Part shown: positions 45,480-57,560 of the stretch, in pieces | Numbering within the stretch: the stretch's first letter is position 1 | Layout: each line of letters starts with the position of its first letter | Source of the DNA: Phlebotomus papatasi | Taxonomy: Eukaryota; Arthropoda; Insecta; Diptera; Psychodidae | Length of the DNA stretch: 64,000 nucleotides | Direction of reading: 5' to 3' | Assembly (NCBI RefSeq): GCF_024763615.1 | Contig: NC_077224.1 | Coordinates: forward strand, 55,624,712-55,688,711 | Translations under genes and position numbers: made by a program | The notes under the pieces: model-generated | Database searches by the model: none | Told to the model about the DNA's origin: nothing | The model's input: the letters and a program-made list of their open reading frames with translations, nothing else

Positions 45480-45732
45480 AGGATACATTTGGATATAGTT
45501 GGAAGCTGTTGCGTGTTTAGCTACGTGAATAAAAGTCTAAAAAGTGAAGTTGGAAATTTTGAGAGCAAATTCATATTTATTTTTGTATTTTCCGTGAATT
45601 CATAAAAGGGCAAAATATGTGTGGTAGGTAAAATAAAATTAAATACTTTAAACCTAGAAAGTAAAAAAACTCAATTTGCTAAATAAATTATCAAATTTGG
45701 TGAGTAAGTGTTATATCGACGTACCTGGAGAA

Positions 45733-46081
45733 TACAATAGACTGTCTCAAATTCGGGCATTTGGGACCAAAATGTCACCCGAATTAAAGAGAAATTCGGG
45801 CGACAAACTTTTTGAAATGAAACGGTTTTTTATTCATCTGTATGCACATATTGAGTTTACGTACTCAAATACATTGTAAATATCATGAAAATCTCTTAAT
45901 AATGCAAAATAATATCAAAACTTATATTTGATGAATGAAAACTAAATGAAACTTATTTGTTTCATTTGATAATTATAATCAAACTTGAAAAATGTTAACA
46001 AACTTTTTCCAAATTTAACTGCCGTCCGAATTAAAAAGTAGCCCGATTTTAAAAGAGCCGAATTAGCGAGAGTCTACTGCT
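45733..46081. mobile_element. MITE with TAGACTGTCTCAAATTCGGG ends, family Q copy 1
   Basis: Left CAATAGACTGTCTCAAATTC, right GCCGAATTAGCGAGAGTCTA and CTG. The terminal 20 bp resemble family P but the interiors differ. 349 bp. Confidence 0.75.
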
Positions 46082-46375
46082 GTATACCAAAGAATTAGAT
46101 TTTCTTAATCTCCAGCTTTGTCGCCGCAGAGAGGCACCAATAAAAATCACTATTTACTTCAAAAAGACTTTTAATCCTGACTTCAAATTTCACAAAAGAT
46201 TGATAATGTATTTCAGAGCGGATAGAGAAAAATAGATAGCGTTGCGATGGGTCGTTTGCCTTTTATAGGAATCCGTAATCCCGTTTTTTGGTTAAGTGGG
46301 AATTGGTACCAGATCCAACTGGCATGCAGTTGGAGACAATAGCTCTAATATCGGCGCGCAAAGCTCACCGATATT

Positions 46376-46480
46376 ATGCCCTAGACACACTTACGGCTTA
46401 AGCCGAGAGACGACTTAGTGGAAAATAATGGAAATGCACTTTAACCATTATTTCTAATATAATTACTCTAATTACTCTAA
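46376..46480 (+). mobile_element. Hairpin MITE family, 3'-truncated copy
   Basis: GCCCTAGACACACTTACGGC and the first 100 bp are present. The right arm is lost and replaced by AT-rich sequence. Confidence 0.75.
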
Positions 46481-46792
46481 ATTTTGAGTTTATGAAATTT
46501 TTCTGATCTAAAAGATATGCTGCAGCCATGATTACTTAATTTTCCAATTGCCAATAATATTTCACTTCACCAATTTTGACTTTTCAGTTACCATTTTTTA
46601 ATATTTACTTACCATTTTACCAAAATACAGCCATTTGTGAAATACTCCCAAAGTGCTGAAAGTAAAACGATCTCCTCTTTGATCTCTTCTCATGCACAAT
46701 TTCTTAAAATAATCCTTTAGTATATAGATCACTGGAAAATACCATTTATTGTTTTTAAACTACCGCTGTTTTGTACACAAACTTAAGATGAG

Positions 46793-46798
46793 TTTATT
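46793..46798 (-). terminator. Polyadenylation signal of the serpin gene
   Basis: TTTATT on the plus strand is AATAAA on the coding strand, 28 nt past the end of the stop codon at 46827, in an A/T-rich context. It is the first such signal after the gene. Confidence 0.55.
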
Positions 46799-46826
46799 TG
46801 AAATAAATAAAAAAAAGGTTTGTTCT

Positions 46827-49800
46827 TTAGGGATGTTCTTGAGGCTCAAAGACAGTTCCATAAAAGAGTGGTAGCTTCGTTGCCTCATTGCGAATGAGAA
46901 ACATGAATGGCACGTTGACCCTTAACACAACATCTGTGCCAGTTTTGTGAAGGAAGGTCAAAGTGGCAGCTCCTCCTTCCGTTCCTGAAAAATTCAATTG
47001 TCTGTCAGTCTAGAGATCCTAAAGACCAAAATAGACACAAGCAATGGCTTAAGGCTCAGCTCGAAAAATGAGGATTGGTGTCAATACACTCAGGAATTAG
47101 TCCGAAATTTCAGAAATCAAGATGAGCTTCTAAATTCATAAAGTCTTGTGAAATTTACGAAGATTAGCGACATCAACGACAGTCACGCCAGTGGCAGTGC
47201 TAAAAATATAAAACTTCAATCTGAGTGTTTTTATTTATTTTTTCGAAAAGTCAATTATCGTGTCTTGAAATTAGCAAAGTGACGGTAACTGCTATTGTAC
47301 TAAAATATGTACTAAGTTTATAATTATTGTACATAGAGGGAGTTAGTGTTAGTGAAAGAGTGAGAAGGTCACTTGTAGCTGAACCCTCGGAGTGACAACA
47401 TCTCAAGAAAGTAGTCTGTAAATAAAGCCAAATATCCTTCCCCAAAAGTAAGTGTTCATTCCGATCTGCTGAGAAATCCACTCGACCACCACGGATTTAT
47501 CAGCTGGCGACGAGGATGAGATAAAGCCAGTGATCGCGAAGATGCCTACGGAATCTGAAAAGGACACGTCGAAAAACGTGGTCACCGCGTGTGGCAAATT
47601 TCCCGCGGCAGACCCTGAAGAAGACTTTGTGGGGTACAAAGACCGCGTGGAACAGTATTTCATCGCCGCAAATGTTCGAGAATCATTGAGAGTTGCGTCA
47701 TTAATCGCTAATATGTCCAACGAGGTATATAAAACCCTCAAGAAGCTTTCCTACCCGAAGTCGACCACCACGGATTTATCATCAATTAGGTAAAAAACGC
47801 ATGGACAAGGGAAGGTACGTAAAGTCGCAAGATCTTAAAAAAATCTCCTCTATATGAAATAGCATTATATTGCACTTAAGAAGCCTTCCAGCAATCAAAG
47901 TGTGCATATTTATGTAGTAGAACAGTTCAGCCTAGTGAAGTTGGAGGAAGAAAGCCCGTCCTGACGAAAACTCTTTGGGTTGGGGTGGTGATTCTAAGGG
48001 GTGCTATAATGGCTAATTCCAGAGGATATATCGCCGATAAATGGAGTGGTGCGCACCCGATGGATTATCCCTAGAGTGTAAACGAATCGGCTCTTTAGTC
48101 GGCCTGCAACCGTGAAGATGTGGGGAAGCTCAATTCATGGCTTCCAGAGAATGGGCAATGGGGACTTTACTTTGGGAGGCTAGAGATAGAGTGCACTGCA
48201 GCATGTTCCGTTGTGGATCAGTAGCATATCTTGCCACATTTATTAGAAATTTACGCAAACACGCAAATCCCTGATCGTAAATTCTCAATGTACGATCAGA
48301 GGATCAACCTCTGTATATTCGAAAAATAAGATCAAGAGACCAAACTTACCTTTTTCGTTAATTGTGAGATCAACTTTGTGGATAACTTCGCTGGCAAAGA
48401 GTCCGGGGTTGTTGGTTACCCTGCTTCGAAGTTCAGAAAGATTTTTTAAACTTTCAACGTCTGGGACTTGTCTTCGTGATCGTGAGAGCTTCTTCTCAGC
48501 ATGTGGCTTTGTGATTCTCTTCCTCAGAACAAAATCTTTGAGGGTTAGTGGTTCAGATTCATAATCAAACTTGCTGGCCACTTTATATGTAGCTCTCTTC
48601 CTTCGGTGACTATCGACATTGTGCATATCCATCTCATCGTGATCCTCATCGTCGTCACCCCGTAATCTCGAGAAGATCAGGAAGTCCTCGCGGTTTTCGT
48701 ACTGATGATGATGATTAGAAGCAGCATTGCCTCCTGCTTGAGTAAGAGCCGAGGGAACAAGCTTGCCGATTTTTCCATAAATATCCTGATCGGTGATCAA
48801 TGACAGATCAGCTAAATGTTCATCAAACAGCGTTCTAACCCCGAGTTGACTGAGCACTTCTTTCAACTTGAACTCAGACGTTAGGTGCATTTTGGGAAGG
48901 AGTAGGATTGAGGTATTCAGGGTCATCTTGGAAATCATGTAGTCGATCTTATCTGGTGTGAGATCCTTCTGAAGTTGCCTCAGCTTAAAAGCGTTTGAGT
49001 CATCCGGTACGATAATGTAGAATGTGCTGAGATTGTTTTTGTAGGGAACACCAATTATCTGGCAATTGTATTCTCTGCAAACATTGAAAAAAGATGTAAT
49101 TTCGCAAGATCATTTATTAAGTGTGAGTGATGCTCACCTGGCATAGTAGTACGGAAGTCTTCCACCAAATGACATCATGTCAACCACGATATGTCGTCCT
49201 GATAAGCCATCAGGATAGAATTCCCTGCGTTTAGTGCCTCCTTCAATGAATGTGTCCTTCCAGCGAGAATTGAAATATAGAGTTGATGCTATAATGACTC
49301 TAGTATCTGTAGACAAGGACTCAGACACGATGTTCTTCACCTTTCCGTTTGTCGACTTCTCTACCCAGTCATTAATGAAGGAAACAGCTTGATCAGGGTG
49401 ATTTTCAAAGTCCAATTCAGTGATTTCACTCCTATAAATTGATTCCACAACAGATCTGTAGTCAGGTCGAATAGAAAAACCATTTTGAACAAAGATTCCA
49501 TTGACGATGGACACTCGATGATCTAGAGATCCTGCTCCTGTTGTTATTGTATTCGTCCTTTCATTCCCTCCATTCACATCATCAACGCTTGTGGCTAGCA
49601 GATCATTAATCGAATCCCCGAAATCTTTGTGCAGACTCCTAGGATCATCGACTGAGAGAAGTTGCAGAAGTTCATTGTAAGTCTCCCCATTGGATCCTAA
49701 GAGAACCAGCTGAAGAGCTCCAGCAATACTAACTGGAGAGTAAACAATTACTTTGGTATCCTCAGAAGTCAATAGGGTTTTTCCAATTTTATGAGCCAAA

Positions 49801-50631
49801 TTCAGGACATTTTTGGACGTGTGATCATGTTGCAGAGCAGAAGCACTGGTCACATCTCTCCTCAGGAGAGTTGTAGGATCGAGATTCGAGCTACTTGGTA
49901 TATAATCTACGGCATCCACGGGCTTAAATCCACTCTGTCTGCAACATAAAAAAAGCATTTCCGCACGTGAATCAACAAAATCACTTATACAGTTAATTTT
50001 TGCCCAACAATAACTTTTTATCGCAGCAAATTAAAAATATAATTAAACTTAACCACTCCAGTGTGAGTTCAAATCATTTCTATGAATAGAAAATCATTGT
50101 TAGATAATTTCTTACTTATTATTAGTTTCATGGTACTTGGGAGTTTCCTAAAATACCAAATGGTCAGCAAAAATGTTCAGTGATTAGCGATAAAATCACA
50201 AGAAAAATGGAGGATCAACTCCTCTTGGTCCAAACTGAGAAAAACCTGAGAGAGTGACATTTATTATATGGTTTTTATTTAGACGAAAATGCATTACAAA
50301 TATTAGACCAAACGCGTTATGTATCAAACTTAAAATATTTCTCAAAAAAAAGTGTCAGAATTTAACACAACAAACTGTTTATTTCCTCTGCCTGGACAAG
50401 GTAACAGAATGATGTAGTTATTTCTAGTAATTTTCCCTTTTATCAATTATTACAAATACCTCACCTACAAAATATTCGATATATGAACATTCGGGACATT
50501 CAAATAAAAACAAATTAGTAAATACTTTCAAATCAATAAACTCACGCTATCAAATCATCGAGGGATAATCCCATTCCATTAGTAAAGCTCAATGTACAAA
50601 TGAGGCCGAAAATCACCAGCTGTTTCGGCAT
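46827..50631 (-). CDS. Secreted serpin with long insertion, four coding exons
   Basis: Serine-protease-inhibitor-fold protein of 589 residues, against about 380-420 for a plain serpin. Exons: 50631-50546, 49938-49138, 49074-48350, 46984-46827; phases 2, 2 and 1 match. Residues 1-19 look like a signal peptide (MPKQLVIFGLICTLSFTNG). Core serpin signatures follow: SPVSIAGALQLVLLGSNGET, NGIFVQNGFSIRPDY, INDWVEKSTNGKVKNIV, and STLYFNSRWKDTF in place of the usual NAIYFKGxW. About 125 extra residues (391-516) sit just before strand s5A (LFASEVIHKVDLTINEKG), with a HHH run, an acidic DDDEDHDE cluster and two furin-like sites, RRKR (453-456) and RSRR (494-497). The hinge reads EKGTEGGAAT; by spacing to PFMF the P1-P1' pair is T552-G553, with K551 adjacent. 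Glycines at P12-P11 replace the usual alanines. Drosophila Spn100A is also an unusually long serpin and may be the relative; I cannot confirm that. Confidence 0.9.
47330..47800 (+). pseudogene. Gypsy-type LTR retrotransposon fragment (gag N-terminus)
   Basis: 47333-47520 looks like an LTR end plus leader: AATAAAGCC, then a CTGGCGACGAGGATGAG leader. An open frame from 47543 reads MPTESEKDTSKN...CGKFPA, DRVEQYFIAANV, LRVASLIANMSNEVYKTLKK. This is the F-x-x-Y-x-x-R-x-E-x-[FY]-F and AxL-Y-x-L pattern of Gypsy-family gag. It stops after about 80 codons. A 21-bp sequence before the leader (47482-47502) recurs exactly after the gag piece (47761-47781). It lies in serpin intron 3, antisense to that gene. 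Confidence 0.65.
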
Positions 50632-51721
50632 ATTCTGAAAGAAAAATCAATACAAATTACGTTGATATACCATATGAAACACTTTCATAAAAAAATATAA
50701 TTAATAACTAAAAAATATATTCAATAAAAGTGATTAAGTTATCTTTGTTTATCGCAATTATTCACTTTTACATTTCTGTTCATCATTAATCATGTGCTCA
50801 ATTCACTTTTTCATCCATTCTGTGAGTAATTTTTCCTATTTATGCAATTACAATTACTTAAAAATGTTGCGGAAAAACGTGGGAATTCCGACAAATTTTC
50901 GCGCCAATTCCCATAAATCACTTAGTAGAATCAATAGCTGGAACTTCAAGTTCAAGGAGATCACTCATTGTCCAATAAATAAATTTATACTGACGAGGCG
51001 TGAATGTTCGAAATTGACCTCAGAATGTCTTCTACGAATCTATTTTTTTCGACAATTCAGTTGTAATTGCAAAATGATACTACAAAATTAGCATCTAATT
51101 TGTTGGAGTGTTTTCAACTACGAAATACCGGATTTTCCCTGAACAAAAAAAAGCCCCCAAAGCTGTTGTATTTGTTGTCTTTTGTCAATGCTGTCAACAG
51201 ATTGGAAAGCTCGCGGCAATGCCATAGAAATAGTACTTGAAAGAAGATCTCATTAAAATTACATCAACTCCCGCATTTGCCATTCTTTACCTCACGAATT
51301 CTAAAAGGTAGTATTTTCCCAGCGGCCAATTCAAAAGTTTTCCTTGTTATGCATTACAAACTGTAATGTTTAGTGTATACTAATTCATAAAAGATCGGTA
51401 AGGTAAACACTTTTACTATTTGTCAGCTCTAAATTTACATTTTCATGATTTTGAAAAAGTAGTTCTTTTTAAGTCATATCAAACAATTCTAAGCAATATA
51501 TAAGGAAGTCTTAAGTAAGTAATAAATGATTTTATGTACAGGTTTTATTGAAAGCTATTGCCCGGTCATTATTTTTTTATGCTTTGTAAACTATATACAA
51601 GCATGTGCTCTCAATATCTTTTTGTTGTTTAAACTTATTTAAACGTATGACTTGTTTCGAAACAAAAATTCTTCGCCAAACGCACGACTTATTTCGGAAC
51701 GGAGGGAGTATAATCCATTCA

Positions 51722-51925
51722 TGCATTTATTAATTTTCATGAACCGCTTGTGAGTTCGAGTCCCGCCCGGTGCAAAGATCTGAATGTTTAGAAAAAGACA
51801 TTTTCACTGTAATATAACGTAATAAAAATGCACCGCCTCTGCCCAAAAAACTCCGGGAGCATGGAAGAAGCATCCACATCACGGGGAAGGCGCTCCTGGG
51901 CGGTCTGCATTTGAACTTAGCGGAT
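51722..51925 (+). repeat. tRNA-derived SINE-like fragment
   Basis: GTGAGTTCGAGTCCCGCCC at 51749-51768 matches a tRNA B-box and T-arm. Downstream is a GC-rich unique block (CTCCGGGAGC, GGCGCTCCTGGGCGGTC). No A-box is evident, so I call it a SINE relic rather than a tRNA gene. Confidence 0.4.
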
Positions 51926-52576
51926 TCTTTCAACACGGGATACAACAGCAGCAATATAACATGATTACATGATTACAAGTATTCCGACACGATTACTAAT
52001 ATCAACCGCTTATCTGTTAACAGGAAATATTTGGTTTTTTGACTTCAGATGAATTTACTCTGTGTAATCTTGTCCATCGAAAAGTAAGTTTTTTTTCAAA
52101 AAATTTCCAGAATATTGGAACTGATCATATAACGGCTGAATTTTTACGATTATTAAATGAAAATATCAGAAAATATACTTTAAATGTTATACTTTCAAAT
52201 GCTTAAGTGCTTGAATTAAATAATTTTTTATACTCTTATTTGGCCGTTACTCGCTCTGTTCGACAATTTTTTTTGTACACGAAAACATTTGAAATTGAAG
52301 AAAAGTTTGCTACTTCTTGTACTTGGGTTACGATGATAAAGAGCAAACATTTTTTAACTTAAAATTCTTCACATTAATTCATTAATAGCTCCATTTGTTA
52401 ACTTTTTTTGCCAGAATATTACACGTGTACCATAAGGAATTATTTAAGGATCTGAGAGCTCTTAGAAAGGGGGTCAGAGACGAGATTTAAACGTACCACC
52501 TGTTCCCCTCTTTCAACTAGATCCTGCCACTGTTCTGCACGCCGCGCCGTAACGTCCTTACTCATCCGAGTCTAGT

Positions 52577-52609
52577 CACTAACTAACTCTCTCTCTCTCT
52601 CTCTCTCGT
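52577..52609 (+). repeat. CT microsatellite
   Basis: A run of about a dozen CT dinucleotides following AACTAACT. Confidence 0.9.
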
Positions 52610-54074
52610 CCGTCTCTTAATTAATACTCTCTCTATTAGCGATCGTCGCTAACATCCAGGGGTGTCAAACCCTAATCGCGTAAGCGTGGAAGAGGGAAGA
52701 AACTGGTCATTCCATGATATTGTTCCATCATAATACACGAGGATAGGCCATCTCCATGGATGAAAAGGTTGCATCAAAGGATGTCAAAGGGTCAAATGCC
52801 CGCCGGATTTTACAGTCGGCAAGTCTGGAGCTTAAACATTGATTTTGATAAAATAACTATCCAAGAAAACAAAATTGCAACTACAATTCAAATCAGGAAG
52901 GCAGATGAAGGCCAATTTTAATAAATTCGACGATATGTCAAATTTTCCGCCCGCTATTTTGAGCAAAAACTTTCCATGACTTTCCACGAAGAGAGAAAAG
53001 AACAAAAAAATGTATTTACATCGCTGTCAGGCTATTCTTTCCCAAGTAATTGGAAGACTAAAGTAACTAAACATCCATTCCCGACAGCAATTTGAAAATA
53101 AATTTTGAAAAAATATATTATTCAAAATCGTCTAATTTGCAATTAATACAGTATGCGACAGGTGAATGTGTTAAAAACTTTTTCTAATATTTTTCTGATA
53201 TTTTTTATACGTGAATTTCGATAAATTTTAATTGCTATAATTTTTAAATTGCCATGGAATGTCAATTTGTGCTTTTTTAAAAGTTTTTAATTCGCCAACG
53301 AAATAGAGGTAGGACGGGAGCCACTTTCATGTTATGCCTAACGTAAGGTGTGGGTGGACCGCTGGGTTGTCGGTCTCATTGATCATTTGCATTTCTCACT
53401 GAATTTCTCTCTCATGTCGCGTACCTATGCATCGTCCGGGGTCACAGGGCCACTCAACTAGTCGTGAGACCTCGAGAAAATTGTCACCAGAAACCAAAAA
53501 GCATCCCAACATCGAGGAATTGGGACAGAAGATGTTATACAAGATTTTTTGGCGGGAAATCCGTGATCGCGGGATTTTCTCTCATCGAAAGGAATGGAGA
53601 AAAACTTTAAGATTGCGTTTTGATGATCACATAGAAAAATCAACAGTGGGACTCAAGGTGAACTCACAAATTCAATTGCAAATGATCGGCTATGCCATTG
53701 AGAAAATGCCTGCATTGAGAATAATCATAAAACTTTCATAGCGATGTGCAAAAACCATGCAGAATGTGTCGCAACAAATGCGGCATTTTAATAATGAAGG
53801 AACTCAAAGTAATATCCATACTTTAACCCCAGAGATCACTGATATATCCTCTCAGAAGAAACCACTTTATTTCTGTTTCGCTAACACACCGTCTCTCAAT
53901 TTGACGTGAAGATCGTGAGAAAAAAATTATCAGTGTTTTGTAACCCCGCGACTGTTATTTTTTTTCCTTTGCAAACACTCGCGCGGAAAGATCATCGCGG
54001 CAAATGATAAAAGCGTGAAAATTACATTGCGTCGTTTTGAGGAGGGAAAATTTCTTCAGCAAATAATAACTTAC

Positions 54075-54424
54075 GGAATGTTGGGGAGTCTCTGCTGGAG
54101 AACAGGTTTCTAGGATAGGTAATAATCCACCAAGAGGGAAAAGTCACACCTGTTGAGCACTGTTTCCACGAGCTTGCCTCTCGCACGACTGATCTCAACT
54201 GGGAAGTTACAGACCACTAAATACTCCGGCAAACTCGCGAGAATCTCTCTCAGCAATTCTTCAGTCTATGAGTACTTCACAAAAGTGTCGAGTTCTCTCG
54301 GAATGAAGAAGCTATTTGTCTTTTTTTTTCTTCACTTTCTGCCGAGAAAAATCGAGTGATTAGAGTTGTATTGAAATTATGCTAATCACACGCAGAGTAA
54401 TGAGACTCTTCTTGCTATATAATT
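54075..54424 (-). promoter_or_regulatory. Candidate minus-strand promoter and 5' UTR exon (possibly serpin)
   Basis: On the minus strand a TATATA box (54421-54416) is followed about 20 nt later by an initiator-like TCATT (54403-54399). A consensus donor GTAAGT then starts at 54074. The serpin start-codon exon at 50634 begins directly after an acceptor (CTTTCAG), so it needs an upstream 5' exon, and this is the best candidate seen. The TATA-to-initiator spacing is shorter than the usual 25-30 nt. Joining to the serpin across 3.4 kb is inference. Confidence 0.3.
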
Positions 54425-55526
54425 GCGACTTTCCCACACTGTGACTCATTCTTCCGACTCTTGCATGATCAATTTCACAGTGATGAGCCGTGAAATTCAC
54501 CTGGCAGAGGCCAAAAAGACCCATTGTTGTATTAATGTCTTTGTCACCCAGAAATTTACACTACAAAAGGCTAGATCTGGGTATTTTTGCGGTTTATCAC
54601 TTTGTCACTTGAGCTGAAGTATCATAAAACTCACTAGTGCGTGGTTTTACTTAGAAAAAAAAACATATAATTTATATAAAATCTTTTCTCTTATTACATT
54701 CATTATTTCAATAATTTGCGCGGGATTATTCTTCTACTGCAATTCCAACGCATTTATTTTCAAACTGTTATACAATAAACCCAGCAGAACTGCGCATGAG
54801 TTTAGAATTATTATTCGTACCAAATATTTCTACGGTTATTTCACAAGTTTTTTCTCCACTCTGGTCGAACAGATAATTAAATTTTATTCAATTCAAATAT
54901 AGTCAATTTCTGTGATTTTTGTTTCATTTTTATTTTGCATAGCGATGAGCAAGAACCGTTTGAAACCGAACAAACGTCAAATGAAAATTGTACGTCAATG
55001 GTCGAAACGCTACCTTAACAAACTTGTCTAAGTCTAAGTCTCTTAGCTACCGATGTGTTTGCGATTTTTTCCTCCTCGGAGTCGGTTAATTATCTTTGTT
55101 ACTTTCTAAAGTGTTCCTTGGTGGGAGAGAGTTTTCGCGCATAGCACTTGCTAATGTAAAATACAATGATAATACTGTAGATGAGGCATTTTTCTTATCA
55201 CGCGGCCGCAGAATCCCTTCAGACTTCCACTCACGGCAGGCGCCCCATCGGTGTTTATTGCGAAAAGCTTCGCCTACAAATCTCTCTCATCCAAAAAAAA
55301 TGCAGGGCTTCCCGAAGAGCAGTGAAGATGTCTTTTCCAGTTGTCGTTATGAGTTGTTTTAAGTCAAGCATTTCCTCAAAAATAGACCAGCCTGGGTAGA
55401 CCCTTCACCCAAAAATGAGGAGTTGACACGAATGAGTGTTGTCAGTCGACTCATCAAGGCATATGGAGAAGTTAGAGCACCCTGACTAGTTTTTCTTGCA
55501 CGCTTTCACTAATGGTCTTCACACAC

Positions 55527-55608
55527 TGGAGAAATTTATGTCCATATTGAAGAGAATTTCCTACGCTTGTGTAGGAAAAACTCTTCAATATGGACATAAA
55601 TTTCTCTA
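55527..55608 (+). ncRNA. Near-perfect 82-nt hairpin, candidate small-RNA precursor
   Basis: 55529-55554 pairs without a break with 55581-55606 (26 bp). After a 2x2 internal loop, 55557-55564 pairs with 55571-55578 (8 bp), closed by GCTTGT. A T-A and a G-U pair extend the base. The size fits an animal microRNA precursor, though the very regular stem also fits a small hairpin transposon or an siRNA-type hairpin. Confidence 0.45.
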
Positions 55609-56926
55609 AGGTTTCAAGGTTTCTCAAGAAGGTTTCTGACTTACTCTGACCCAGTAGAATTGTTTAACACAACCATGTCTTCCGAATAACTATTCCTCCC
55701 ATTCCTCCAGAGATCTACATCGGTGAATGGTTTTTTCACTAAAGCGCAGCGAAAACTTTAAGTAGAGCAGGTATAGTCACTGGACCACTAAAAGCTAAAC
55801 ACTGGTGACCTAGACGTTGATCCAGAGCTTGTTCGTTGATCGCAGCGCTCTATTTTGTGATTTTGAACCCAGTGATTTTCAATCGCAAGCCTATTTAGTT
55901 GGTCCTCACCTAAGTATTTCAACAGCAAAACCATATAATAATTTAGTAGCAAGGAAACAAAAGCATTTCAAATGGCAGAGAAGTTGATACACAGTTATAA
56001 AAAGCTGTGTTAAGTCGGTTGTCTAATTTTTTTCATTGAACTTTATTATATAATATGATCAGAGTTTAATTCAAATGGGGAAAAACTCAAGGAAGCACTA
56101 TGCCTGCGGATGACTTCTAAAATTCGTGAGTTTTTCACGTGATAAATTCACAGCTCTTATATCGCATTTTGTGAGTATTTCGTGAGGTTTTCGTACAAAC
56201 AAAATATCACGTCAAACTCTCATGGTGTCCTGGAATTTACAAAGTAATATTTGATAGTCTTTTGAAACACTTAGATAAAGAAGATCTCAGATCGGTAAAT
56301 TTATCACGTGATAAACTCAGAAAGTTAGAAATCTTACCCTGGACAGGATTTCACATTGTGTGATTGGGGAATTCAAAAAAACCTGTACGAAAGCTTCACA
56401 GTAGGATTATGACTATTGGTGGGGAGACTATTATATTGTGACTTAGCAGGAAGCCCAAAGATAGATTAATTTGCACCAAAGCGCTAAGTGCAAACATAAC
56501 CACATAACTTCACAATTGATACTTCTTGATGAATATTGTATAATTGACTACTTTTAAAAAAAAAATTACTACCGCTCCATACAACACTCTTGAAGTATTT
56601 CACTCAGTAAATTTAATATTGCAGACAAATAAATAAATTTTGTTACAGTTATACGGTTATGCCTATTTTTCTGCAAGTTTTAATTTTTTCAATATACAAA
56701 CTCATTTAAAATGTAAAAACGGTCGTTTCAAATTATAAATTTGACATTTGTTCAAATTCACAAAATTCATGCTAAATCACATTTCAAGTAGTGTAAAAGT
56801 ACCTCTTATAATTAAACATCCAAAAAATCATCAAATATTTATGATCTTTATCTTTAATGTAATTTTATAAAGTTCATATTTTATTAAAAATAAATGACTA
56901 GGAATTAAAAAAAGACACACATACTA

Positions 56927-57260
56927 AGGGGGAAAGCACTCTCCCTTTAAACGTTCATGGCTTCGAATAAATGTGAATTTCTTTTACTTTTGACGAGAGA
57001 CATAGCATATGGTGGGGTGGCATTACTTGTGGCTTGTCTTATGATGGCCTCGAAATCATTTTGTGACATTGTAGTTTTTTTTTGTGAAGAGACCATAAGT
57101 AAAGACAAAGGCAACTATTATTGCGGCCACCCTACACATGTTTATAACATAATTATCAATAATTGATAATAAGCTAACTAATATTTAATAGGTATGTGAA
57201 AATATCTTAGGAAAAAAACAAGAAAATTTACATTATTCGAAGGGAGAATACTTTTCCCTA
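56927..57260. repeat. Inverted-repeat element, family A copy 2, enlarged
   Basis: Same ends as 126-343, with the interior (TTATCAATTATTGATAATAAGC) in opposite orientation. It carries about 140 bp of extra sequence at 56990-57135, flanked by GGGGTGGC and GGCCACCCT. It lies 300 bp upstream of SCO1. Confidence 0.75.
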
Positions 57261-57560
57261 GTATCGATTCTGTGTTGAAAATTCAGTATCACCAGTACCA
57301 CTTACAATTCATGTATAATATGTGGTATGCACATAGAATACGCTCAGGTATAATTTTGTATAATTTGTTAGTAAGTGCAGTCGGGTTGACAAGAAGTTTT
57401 GAGTGTTTTCTCTAGAATTCCTTGGAAATTCTTATTGATTTTAGATATTTTTACAGGTAATTCGCATTTAGGAGGATAAGGAAGATCTCGGGATTCTGTG
57501 TTTATTGGTAAATTAAATAATTTGTTTTATTTTGTTATCCAGGTAAATCATAACCTCACA

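Larger units (their letters stand above)
50635..54074. other. Probable serpin 5' intron, no gene seen
   Basis: Contains the SINE-like fragment and CT microsatellite. A 104-codon ORF on the plus strand (53427-53741) is basic, has no recognisable domain and no clear splice partners; not called. Confidence 0.4.

Noticed and set aside
51749..51768. Possible tRNA gene from the TTCGAGTCC box
   Set aside because: No A-box or acceptor pairing upstream; more likely a SINE relic.
53427..53741. 104-codon ORF with many basic residues
   Set aside because: No domain, no clear splice sites, overlapped by an opposite-strand ORF; insufficient to call a gene.
57505..57542. A tiny 5' UTR intron before the SCO1 ATG (GTAAAT...CCAG)
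   Set aside because: Only about 36 nt, below the usual minimum for insect introns.
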